Assembly (NCBI GenBank): GCA_963169475.1
Contig: CAUJFT010000123.1
Span: 1-27,907 of the forward strand
Origin: Bacteroidota bacterium
GTDB taxonomy: Bacteria; Bacteroidota; Bacteroidia; J057
DNA length: 27,907 nt
Direction: 5' to 3'
The notes beneath the pieces are model-generated. The model did not search any database. It saw only the letters and a program-made list of their open reading frames with translations, and was not told the DNA's origin. Shown here one piece after another: positions 16,268 to 23,277 of the stretch; the first letter of the stretch is position 1, and each line of letters begins with the position of its first letter. The position numbers and the translations under genes were made by a program.

Positions 16268-16702
16268 TTTTCTGTTAGAAAAAAGATTTGTTTTATACCG
16301 TGATAAAGTACGTATTAAGACCAGTCATTAAGTAAGAAGGGCGCGTAATTACGTATCCCTTTTTATCGGCAAAGGCAGAGCCAAACCCCGTAGGGGTCAT
16401 GTCTTAAAACTCCCAATATCTTGAACATTGGGCAGAATAAGTACGAGTGGGTAAAAAACTAAGAAGTTTTTAAATCTGAATAATCAATAGTAAATATTTT
16501 TCCTATAAGTATGAATAAGTAAAAAACCAAGAAAACGGCTGTCAGCCAAAATATTGATTACTAATTACTTAATAAGTACTCGTTTGAAATTAGTTTATAA
16601 TATTATTTTTAGTTAAAAAGCTGATAAATAGCTATTTGTGAGGACTAAGAACTCATCATTAAAAACTAAGAACTACTTATTATTATTCACTGCTTACTCA
16701 AA
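16268..16702. other. Gene-free gap with clustered and nested inverted repeats
   Basis: No coding frame of note was found. Inverted repeats visible are: CGTAATTACG (palindrome, near 16346); ACCCC-GTA-GGGGT (16385-16397); CCCAAT/ATTGGG (16412-16417, 16427-16432); AAAAACT/AGTTTTT (16454-16471); and a nested set with ACGAGT/ACTCGT (16443-16448, 16578-16583) outside TAATCAATA/TATTGATTA (16481-16489, 16552-16560), which encloses GGCTG-T-CAGCC (16537-16547). A direct repeat ACTAAGAACT occurs at 16644 and 16665. This could be a structured RNA, a palindromic repeat element or a decayed mobile element; I cannot tell which. Confidence 0.45.
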
Positions 16703-16740
16703 AAAATAGGTAGCGTAGCAAGGGTATTGTTACCTATTTT
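16703..16740 (-). terminator. Intrinsic terminator of the operon ending at 16793
   Basis: AAAATAGGTA (16703-16712) and TACCTATTTT (16731-16740) are perfect 10-base arms around an 18-base loop. On the minus strand the stem runs into a T-tract (TTTTTTT), as expected for a terminator 53 bases past the stop codon. The plus-strand side also ends in TTTT, so it may work in both directions. Confidence 0.65.
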
Positions 16741-16792
16741 AGCCTTCTTAATCCACAACGAGGTGATTTCCATTCAGGAATATATAATTTCC

Positions 16793-18145
16793 TTAATCTA
16801 CCACTCTTCTCACAAACCATCGTTCAGAAACAGTAATTCCAAAACGAACACGGGTGTACCATTCCTGCATGAGGTGATATTGGGTGTTTCCCTTCTTTCC
16901 TAACTCTACACTAAGATTAAACCTCCCCAAAAAATCCGACATAGGCTGCTTACTTTTGGACATCGGCAGACCAAACCCAAAGGTTATTCCATTATCATGA
17001 ATCGGATGCCCGTCATAATTCAGATAGGTTTTGTGATAATAAGCTCCTGCACGATAATTGATACGTTGAAAATATTTATCTCCAATATAATTCGGGGTAA
17101 ATTCTCCTCCTACTCCAATCTGAATATCCTGCCGTAAGTCAGAAGGGTCATTAAAATACTGGAAATTTTTCCAATTCTGAATCATAACATCTGCTCCTGC
17201 ATACCATTTTAACGGCTTAGAAAATTCAAAGCCAAAGCCATATCTTTGAGGAATCTTTATCCGTTGAGACTCTTCTCCGGTGCCAAGCGTATCATTTACG
17301 ACAGAAGAAAAACTTATAGAAGCATATTCTGTCAGTCGTTTTGCATTCATAAAGAGGCTAAGGTCTGAAACTGCTCCCACTCTAACTATCAAAGGAACTC
17401 CCATAGAATCGCGCCGAAGTGTATCTTGATACTGAACGCCAAGATGTATTCCTCCCCCTCTAATATAAGTAGATTTAGTAGTTCTGACTTCATTTACTCC
17501 TGCTACTGCGACCCTACTCCGCCACTCATATTGTATATTCCCAAAAGCATAATACAAATTAGAGCCAACGCGAAGGCGGTTCTTTAAGCACGAAGTTCCA
17601 AATCCAATATAGCCTTGGTTCAGTCCTCCTCTTCCTGTATAATCTATTTGGGCAAGATTGGCAAGGGTATCATCTCTCTGAATCCGAAAGGTATCCGCAA
17701 TAAGATAGCCAACCGTACTATAAGGCGCAAACCCTGCCGTCAATACAATCTTTTTATTAGAAGGGAAAAGGTATGAAATATCACGGAATCCGGCAGTTGT
17801 CTGATTAGAAACACTATTGTCCTTTTGTAGCTCCTGCCGGCTATAAGTAGAAAACCCAGAAATATCAAGGGTCGTTCTTCTAAGGTCAAACCTTCCTTTG
17901 GGATTATAATTCAGAAAATCTACATAGGAAGCAGGGTTCATTCGATTAGGAGTATATAATGCAGAAGCACCTATTCCAAGCCCTCCCATAGCGGCATTAC
18001 GAGTACTACTATAACTAAATACGTCTCCGATTCCGTATCGGGAGTAAGGAGACAATGTAAGGGTCTGCCCTTTGAGCGGCGCAAAAGAAGTCCCCAATAG
18101 AATAAACGTGAAAATATAGAAAAATGCCTTACAAGTTCGGTTCAT
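16793..18145 (-). CDS. Outer-membrane beta-barrel protein (YSRYGIGD-type, OmpP1/FadL-like)
   Basis: From ATG at 18145 this is 450 residues. A longer frame begins with GTG at 18166, but ATG 18145 puts the signal peptide (MNRTCKAFFYIFTFILLG..., cleavage before QTLTLSPYSR) at the N-terminus. The mature start has the motif YSRYGIGD, followed by AMGGLGIG and MNPASY. This set recurs in a Bacteroidota family of long barrels often annotated as outer-membrane transport (OmpP1/FadL/TodX-like) proteins. The remainder has regular amphipathic strands with Tyr/Phe/Arg, predicted as a 14-stranded or similar barrel. No substrate is known for this family; hydrophobic-compound uptake is a guess by analogy. It follows the MoxR gene by 45 bases and is the last gene of a probable four-gene unit; a terminator follows. 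Confidence 0.78.
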   Translation of the reverse strand: MNRTCKAFFYIFTFILLGTSFAPLKGQTLTLSPYSRYGIGDVFSYSSTRNAAMGGLGIGASALYTPNRMNPASYVDFLNYNPKGRFDLRRTTLDISGFSTYSRQELQKDNSVSNQTTAGFRDISYLFPSNKKIVLTAGFAPYSTVGYLIADTFRIQRDDTLANLAQIDYTGRGGLNQGYIGFGTSCLKNRLRVGSNLYYAFGNIQYEWRSRVAVAGVNEVRTTKSTYIRGGGIHLGVQYQDTLRRDSMGVPLIVRVGAVSDLSLFMNAKRLTEYASISFSSVVNDTLGTGEESQRIKIPQRYGFGFEFSKPLKWYAGADVMIQNWKNFQYFNDPSDLRQDIQIGVGGEFTPNYIGDKYFQRINYRAGAYYHKTYLNYDGHPIHDNGITFGFGLPMSKSKQPMSDFLGRFNLSVELGKKGNTQYHLMQEWYTRVRFGITVSERWFVRRVVD

Positions 18146-18190
18146 TTTATATCCAAATGAAAACACAGAGGAAGTAAATTGAGAAAAAAA

Positions 18191-19165
18191 CTACAAAATT
18201 TTATTGATAATATCGTCAGCGGTAATCCCGTCTGCTTCGGCGGTAAAGCTTGGGACGATACGGTGTCTAAGCACTGAAGTGGCGATTTCTTTGACTTCTG
18301 CAATGTCTGGAGAATATTTCCCTTTTAGTAAAGCAACGGCCTTGGCTCCGAGAATTAGGTTTTGAGAAGCACGGGGCCCTGCTCCCCAAAGGATAAGGTC
18401 TTTGATGCCGGGAGCAATATGGGGAGTACCTACACGGGTTTTATTCACAAGCTTTACAGCATATTCTACCACATTATCCGGAACCGGCACTTTCCTCACC
18501 AATTCTTGGAAATATACTATTTCTTCTCTGGTCATTAGCTTATTTAAAGCAGCAACTTCGCCGGAAGTAGTTCTTTTTACAATCTCTATTTCTTCCTCAA
18601 TAGAGGGATAGCCCACCCTGATATTAAACATAAAGCGGTCTAATTGGGCTTCGGGGAGCGGGTATGTTCCCTCTTGCTCAATAGGATTTTGAGTAGCAAG
18701 CACAAAGAAAGGCTCATCTAATTTTAGGTCTTTGCCGGCTATAGTTACCTTCTTCTCCTGCATCGCTTCGAGTAGCGCAGCTTGTGTTTTCGGAGGAGTA
18801 CGGTTAATCTCATCAGCAAGCAGGACATTACAAAAAACAGGACCTTGTATAAATTTAAAATATTTACGGTTAGTTTCTTCGTCAATCTCCAAAATCTCGG
18901 TACCCACGATATCGCTAGGCATAAGGTCGGGAGTAAACTGTATTCTGTTAAAATCTAAATCCAATATCTTGGCAAGCGTACTAATCAACAGTGTTTTCGC
19001 AAGACCTGGTACTCCTACGAGTAAAACATGCCCCTTACAGAAAAGAGAAACCAAAAGTTTGTCTACCACCTCATCTTGTCCGATAATCACCTTCCCGATT
19101 TCTTTTTTCAGGGCTTTGTATTTTGCAGATAAAGCGTCTGCTGCTTCTACCTCATTACGATACAT
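18191..19165 (-). CDS. MoxR family AAA+ ATPase
   Basis: The 324-residue cytosolic AAA+ protein matches the MoxR family, chaperone-like ATPases that act on protein complexes, usually with von Willebrand factor A partners. Visible elements: Walker A GVPGLAKT (51-58), Walker B LLADE with D118-E119, sensor 1 ATQN (157-160), the family-specific region EGTYPLPEAQLDRF (165-178) with a conserved Arg at 177, and a C-terminal lid helical domain. Length is typical (about 320-335). The common partners (a DUF58 protein and VWA proteins) are not in this window: the upstream neighbour is a SurA-like chaperone and the downstream one a barrel protein. I infer it belongs to envelope-protein quality control. 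The gap to the surA-like gene is 54 bases, consistent with an operon. Confidence 0.93.
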   Translation of the reverse strand: MYRNEVEAADALSAKYKALKKEIGKVIIGQDEVVDKLLVSLFCKGHVLLVGVPGLAKTLLISTLAKILDLDFNRIQFTPDLMPSDIVGTEILEIDEETNRKYFKFIQGPVFCNVLLADEINRTPPKTQAALLEAMQEKKVTIAGKDLKLDEPFFVLATQNPIEQEGTYPLPEAQLDRFMFNIRVGYPSIEEEIEIVKRTTSGEVAALNKLMTREEIVYFQELVRKVPVPDNVVEYAVKLVNKTRVGTPHIAPGIKDLILWGAGPRASQNLILGAKAVALLKGKYSPDIAEVKEIATSVLRHRIVPSFTAEADGITADDIINKIL

Positions 19166-19219
19166 ATATATACATTATAATTATAATCGTGTGTAAACCT
19201 TAATTAATAAACAGTTATT

Positions 19220-20566
19220 TTATTTCTGGTCCCATTTTTTGACCACATTTCCGCAACCTTCCGCCTTAATATCTATATAGAGATTTTTTCGGGCAGATAA
19301 AAGCCATTTTTCAAATACAGTTACTTGTTTTGCCTTGACCGCTGCTCCATATATCTTTTTATAGTCATCTTTAAGATTCGGTTTATGGGGAGGAATTTTA
19401 TTCTTAAGATAAATTATATGAAAGGCTTTGGTTCCATCTCTAAGCACATACTCCATTGGATTAGAAATTTCTCCTTTTTTCATACCATCTACTTTAAAGA
19501 AAAACTCTGTATCTAACTGCTGGAGTGGGATTCGGAGTTCACCCGTTTGGGGGTTCATCACACAACCACCGCAGTCTTTGGATTCTCTATCCATAGAATA
19601 TTTGATGGCGGCTTCCTCAAAAGACAAAGAATCAGCCCTGATTAATTTTAGGGTTTTATTCAAAGAGGCAATCGCAATAGAATCTCCTTTCACATCGCGT
19701 TGAGGCGTGAGAAGAATATGTTGCGCCCTAACGATTTCTCCCCTCCTATCTAACAACTTTATCAGATGATACCCAAATTCTGTTTCTACGACTTTGGAGA
19801 TTTCATCTTTCCGCATATTATATACGGTAGACTCAAACTCAGGCACCATCATTCCTCTACCAAACTCCCCCAAGTCGCCTCCGGTTTTAGTGGCACCCGG
19901 TTCCATTGAGTACTTCTTGGCAAGTGAGCCGAAGTCTGCATTTTGTTCTATGATTAATTTGCGAAGCTCCTCTAATTTACTAATTGCTTTTTTCTTACTT
20001 TCTTCGGAGAAAGGAGGGACAGAAACAATATGATTAATTTCTACTTCTGCCGGCAGTAGCCCAAGGCTGTCTTTGGGGATAGATTGAAAGTAATCCTTTA
20101 CCTCTTTGGGAGTAACATCTGCATTCGCAAGAATTTTATTTCGCTGTAGGTCTATCAGCAACTCTTCTTCTATCACCTCTCTGATGTCCATTTTAAACTT
20201 CTCAAGGCTTCTGCCTACAATTTTTTCAAAATCCTCTTTGGAATCTACATTTTGAAGCATTTGCCCGACCCTTCTTTCTACTTCTGAAGTAATCTCGTCA
20301 TCGGTTACCGTAAGACTATCTTGCCTTGCTTTTGATAGCAATACCTTATCTACTACTAAGGCTTCAAGTGCCTGACAACGAAGGTCTCCATTATCTTTTG
20401 AGCCGTTGTTTATCAAGTAATTATACTGATTCTCCAAATCAGAGGTCATGATAATCTCATCTCCAATTACCGCTTCAATTGCATCGAGGCGGGTTTGTGC
20501 CGATACAAATACTGAAAAAACTATATTCAGAATGAGTAAACACCCGTATTTTATATTTATATTCAT
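19220..20566 (-). CDS. SurA-like periplasmic chaperone with two parvulin PPIase domains
   Basis: The 448-residue product has a signal peptide (MNINIKYGCLLILNIVFSVFVSA, cleaved before QT), a SurA N-terminal helical chaperone domain (about 25-165), a parvulin domain at about 175-272 (INHIVS...GGDLGEFGRGMMVPEFE...FGYHLIK) and a second at about 278-388 (RAQHILL...FHIIYL). It should escort outer-membrane proteins through the periplasm, as SurA does. The first parvulin domain has the usual GGDLG loop. In the second that site reads DCGGCVMNP, giving a CxxC (C332, C335) where other members have GG flanked by non-Cys residues. Upstream lies a related PPIase-like lipoprotein (61 bases), and moxR follows, so all three are probably cotranscribed. 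Family identity is secure; the client set is unknown. Confidence 0.9.
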   Translation of the reverse strand: MNINIKYGCLLILNIVFSVFVSAQTRLDAIEAVIGDEIIMTSDLENQYNYLINNGSKDNGDLRCQALEALVVDKVLLSKARQDSLTVTDDEITSEVERRVGQMLQNVDSKEDFEKIVGRSLEKFKMDIREVIEEELLIDLQRNKILANADVTPKEVKDYFQSIPKDSLGLLPAEVEINHIVSVPPFSEESKKKAISKLEELRKLIIEQNADFGSLAKKYSMEPGATKTGGDLGEFGRGMMVPEFESTVYNMRKDEISKVVETEFGYHLIKLLDRRGEIVRAQHILLTPQRDVKGDSIAIASLNKTLKLIRADSLSFEEAAIKYSMDRESKDCGGCVMNPQTGELRIPLQQLDTEFFFKVDGMKKGEISNPMEYVLRDGTKAFHIIYLKNKIPPHKPNLKDDYKKIYGAAVKAKQVTVFEKWLLSARKNLYIDIKAEGCGNVVKKWDQK

Positions 20567-20627
20567 ATTTTACACTGACCTCTTTTTAATTATACTACAA
20601 GATACAATTACCGTTAGGTCGGTTGCT

Positions 20628-21512
20628 TTATTCTAATTTACTTTTAAATTTATTACTAGCCTTAGCCTCCTCAAAGAGAGTATGCTCTGTTTGGTCTATC
20701 AATTCATTCTTGCGTTGGTTGAGCAGATTCCCCGTAATTTTATCTTTGCAAGCAGCAAAAGGTAAAATTTCTCCCTCTCTAATTACTTTTAATATCCTCA
20801 CAAAATTTGTATAGGTTTTCCCCTCTACTGTGTGGGTGTAGCTATGAACAGTATTTAACTTGGCGCGGCTCAGGTTTCCGTAATATCCCTGACCAAGCTC
20901 CATTAGTTCAGACTCTGTTACCACAGAGCTATCCGTTCGATATTCCACACAATTACCCTCCAAACACCATTTATTTAGTTTTTGAAGTTCCTCTGTTTTA
21001 TTACTACTCATCCATGAAACAATCTGGGACGGATTTGAACTAGGCGTTTTGATATAAAAAATCTGATAATAAGTAGCACCTTGACTTTTAAATTTATCAG
21101 GAAATTTTTTATAATAATCATGTAATTGCTGGTACTGAACCACTGTATCCAGATTTTTTTCTATAAGCCACTCTGTAAACTCTCTTCTTATCAAGGCAAT
21201 TCTGGCTGCTGCTAATTCCGGTTCTATCTTTTTATCAATATCTTGAATTTCAGCTTGTGCTTTTTCCTCGATTGCTTTTCCGGTTGCCCAATCTTTTATA
21301 TAGGTCTTGGCAAACTCAATACTATCATTGCCACTTAAATCAGAAGGAACATACCGATTCAATTGATACAGATATAAGGGATATCCTTTAAATTCTGCTA
21401 CGATAGTTTTATCAACATCCTCCTTTTGCTTACATCCTTTACAACCTATTACAAATAGAGCGGATAAAACGACAACAAAGAGAGAAATATTATTTTTTTT
21501 GAATGAAATCAT
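20628..21512 (-). CDS. Parvulin/SurA-like lipoprotein, divergent
   Basis: From ATG at 21512 this is 294 residues; the frame can be extended to TTG at 21524, but the ATG puts a basic n-region directly before the lipoprotein signal. The lipobox is VIGC with the lipidated Cys at 24; a second Cys at 27 (CKGC) leaves some ambiguity. The mature protein is helix-rich with features of PpiC/SurA-type proteins: an N-terminal helical part (about 45-125), a strand YYQIFYIK, a polar turn (ELGQGYYGNLSRAKL) in the place of the parvulin GG loop, a strand ending in TNFVRILKVIREGEILPF, and a final helix. The usual catalytic residues of a parvulin are not obvious, so it may be a chaperone only. It heads a unit with the SurA-like, moxR and barrel genes. 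Confident of family fold, not of activity. Confidence 0.75.
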   Translation of the reverse strand: MISFKKNNISLFVVVLSALFVIGCKGCKQKEDVDKTIVAEFKGYPLYLYQLNRYVPSDLSGNDSIEFAKTYIKDWATGKAIEEKAQAEIQDIDKKIEPELAAARIALIRREFTEWLIEKNLDTVVQYQQLHDYYKKFPDKFKSQGATYYQIFYIKTPSSNPSQIVSWMSSNKTEELQKLNKWCLEGNCVEYRTDSSVVTESELMELGQGYYGNLSRAKLNTVHSYTHTVEGKTYTNFVRILKVIREGEILPFAACKDKITGNLLNQRKNELIDQTEHTLFEEAKASNKFKSKLE

Positions 21513-21559
21513 TAATCCTCGCAAATCAATTTTTTATTCCACCTTGGGAAGAAAGCGTG

Positions 21560-21567
21560 CAAAATTA
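21560..21567 (-). promoter_or_regulatory. -7 box TAATTTTG ahead of the PPIase-SurA-MoxR-OMP unit
   Basis: A full match to TAnnTTTG on the minus strand, 48 bases upstream of ATG 21512, giving a leader of about 42 bases. The gene further upstream is separated by a hairpin at 21725-21757, so a promoter is expected here. No clear -33 TTG is visible at 17-23 bases. Confidence 0.4.
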
Positions 21568-21724
21568 CAAAATCTTGAATAGATTCAGTATAAAAAAAGG
21601 ATAATTTTAATTAATTTTACGGAAAACTACACTAAATCACAACCAAAACAATCTTCCTACAAAGATATAGTGTATTGATTATAGCGGAATTTCTTGAATA
21701 CCGTCATAAAAAACACCACATAAG

Positions 21725-21757
21725 AATATCCGGCTTCTATCAAGAATGCCGGATATT
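21725..21757 (-). terminator. Terminator hairpin of the T9SS cargo gene
   Basis: AATATCCGGC (21725-21734) and GCCGGATATT (21748-21757) are perfect arms, continued inward by TTCT/AGAA with one bulged base, for about 14 base pairs. It begins 16 bases after the stop of the upstream gene. The tail on the minus strand (CTTATGTGG) is poor in T, so efficiency is uncertain. Confidence 0.6.
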
Positions 21758-21772
21758 ATAACTGTATCATTA

Positions 21773-23113
21773 CTATCTTAGAAATCTTCCGTAGAAGCTA
21801 AGAACAGGATTATAGATTCTATAAAAATACACTCCCTCCTCCATGTCTTTCACAGAAATAGAAGAGATAACTGTCCCTGATTGGTCCGACAATATCCCAT
21901 TATAAATTTCTTTCCCTTCGATGTCAGAAATATGGATATAAACAGCTTCTTGTGAGGCGATAAATAGCTCGAAGTATAACGTTTCAGTGCTTGGGTTAGG
22001 ATAAACTCCTTTAAAAATGAAGGATTGAGGGATTTGGTAATCTGTAAACGTAGTAGAGAGTGCGCGGAGCGTCCCATCATAATCTAATTGAGCGACCCGA
22101 TAGCGATTTAGTCCAACATTAGGAGCTTCGTCATTTATACCATAGCTTCGTAGCTGTCCTCCATTTCCTGCAGAAGGGACTTTGCCTAATACCTCATAAG
22201 CCTGCTTCTCAAAATTATATTTTTGTATGATAAAGTCTTTATTATTATTTTCATACGCAGTCTCCCATTCTATCATAATTTTGTTTTCAGAGGGGATATT
22301 CGTTGCATGAAAATTCATTAACTCCACAGGCAACGGGCTAGAAGTAAGTGTATAAGTAGCTACATCAACCGTATTTTCCTTATTGCTTTCCTTTGCCCAG
22401 ATAGTCAATGTATGCTCTAACTGGTCATATACAAAATCAGGGTATAAATCTTTTACGCTAAAACTTTCGACATTCGTTTCTCCTATTTCTCCTACAAGGA
22501 GATTTTGGTCTAATACCCCAATCAATTGCGGGGGAAGATTATCTAATTGTGTATAGAATTGTATTGAATTTAGATTTTCTTCTATCCCTACATTTTCGGT
22601 TTTCACAGAAACAATATAGGACGCTTGATAACTGATAGAATGATTAATCCCACCCACAAGATTATTATTCACTCTAAACGCAGCTCCGTCAATGTATATT
22701 ACTGATTTAGTGAGGGAGTCGAGAGCAATCGGGTCTCCCACTATAGTAGGCCAAATTACGATGTCATTTCCTATTCCGCCACTAAAACGCGAACCTTCAA
22801 ATAGATAAGCAGGAAAATCAATTCCAAGGGTCTCACCTGGATTAAGGGGGGTAGAAAGAATGTGGTTACCAATAACAGAAGGATTGTCTTCATTTACCCT
22901 CATTTTTATAGCAACTACCTCTCCAGAAGAAAGAGCCATACTTCCTGTATTCAATAAATCAAAATGTAGTAGATAATACTCTTCTGCACGTATCACGTCA
23001 GGCACCCCGTTAAGGTTTTGCAAAGTCAGAAACTTCCCGCTTCCCTGAGACCAAACTAAGGTTACAAAGAACAGAGAAGAAAACAAAAGTAGGAATATCT
23101 TTTTGTGTTTCAT
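21773..23113 (-). CDS. T9SS-secreted protein with C-terminal sorting domain
   Basis: From ATG at 23113 this is 446 residues with a signal peptide (MKHKKIFLLLFSSLFFVTLVWS, cleaved before QGSGK). Longer frames begin with ATG at 23131 or GTG at 23146, but both add residues before the basic n-region, so 23113 is chosen. The C-terminal ~76 residues (from about 371) form a type A T9SS sorting domain: YPNPSTETLYFEL, then DIEGKEIYNG, and a final GVYFYRIYNPVLSFYGRFLR. The type IX machinery uses this domain for outer-membrane export and removes it on the cell surface. The N-terminal portion looks like beta-sandwich domains with a LPVELMNFHA motif (commonly seen just before a fibronectin-like domain in such proteins). 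No enzyme motif is recognised, and adhesion or surface coating is a guess. It is transcribed alone. Confidence 0.88.
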   Translation of the reverse strand: MKHKKIFLLLFSSLFFVTLVWSQGSGKFLTLQNLNGVPDVIRAEEYYLLHFDLLNTGSMALSSGEVVAIKMRVNEDNPSVIGNHILSTPLNPGETLGIDFPAYLFEGSRFSGGIGNDIVIWPTIVGDPIALDSLTKSVIYIDGAAFRVNNNLVGGINHSISYQASYIVSVKTENVGIEENLNSIQFYTQLDNLPPQLIGVLDQNLLVGEIGETNVESFSVKDLYPDFVYDQLEHTLTIWAKESNKENTVDVATYTLTSSPLPVELMNFHATNIPSENKIMIEWETAYENNNKDFIIQKYNFEKQAYEVLGKVPSAGNGGQLRSYGINDEAPNVGLNRYRVAQLDYDGTLRALSTTFTDYQIPQSFIFKGVYPNPSTETLYFELFIASQEAVYIHISDIEGKEIYNGILSDQSGTVISSISVKDMEEGVYFYRIYNPVLSFYGRFLR

Positions 23114-23202
23114 TTTATCACTGAAAGCCATCTTTTTACGGCACACTCAATTTGGGGTTAAATTTCGCAAATAATTATGAAATTTGCAAGAAAAAACCTT
23201 GA

Positions 23203-23231
23203 TTTGTGCCTTATTTTATAATTATTTTTTG
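23203..23231 (+). promoter_or_regulatory. Possible accC promoter, TTTG and TA-n3-TTTG
   Basis: TTTG (23203-23206) is followed 16 bases later by TATTTTTTG (23223-23231), which has three rather than two bases between TA and TTTG. Both spacings depart slightly from the Bacteroidota consensus. The box would place the transcript start about 40 bases before ATG 23278. Confidence 0.25.
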
Positions 23232-23277
23232 AATAAATAGTCAATTGCTTGACAATCAATAAGAAATCAATAATTTT

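Noticed and set aside
16268..16702. CRISPR array or tRNA gene in the large gap
   Set aside because: Repeats are short, unequal and irregularly spaced, without spacers of constant length; no tRNA cloverleaf or T-loop GTTCNANNC sequence was found.
23113..23146. GTG 23146 or ATG 23131 as start of the T9SS cargo gene
   Set aside because: Both add residues ahead of the basic n-region of an otherwise standard signal peptide beginning at ATG 23113.
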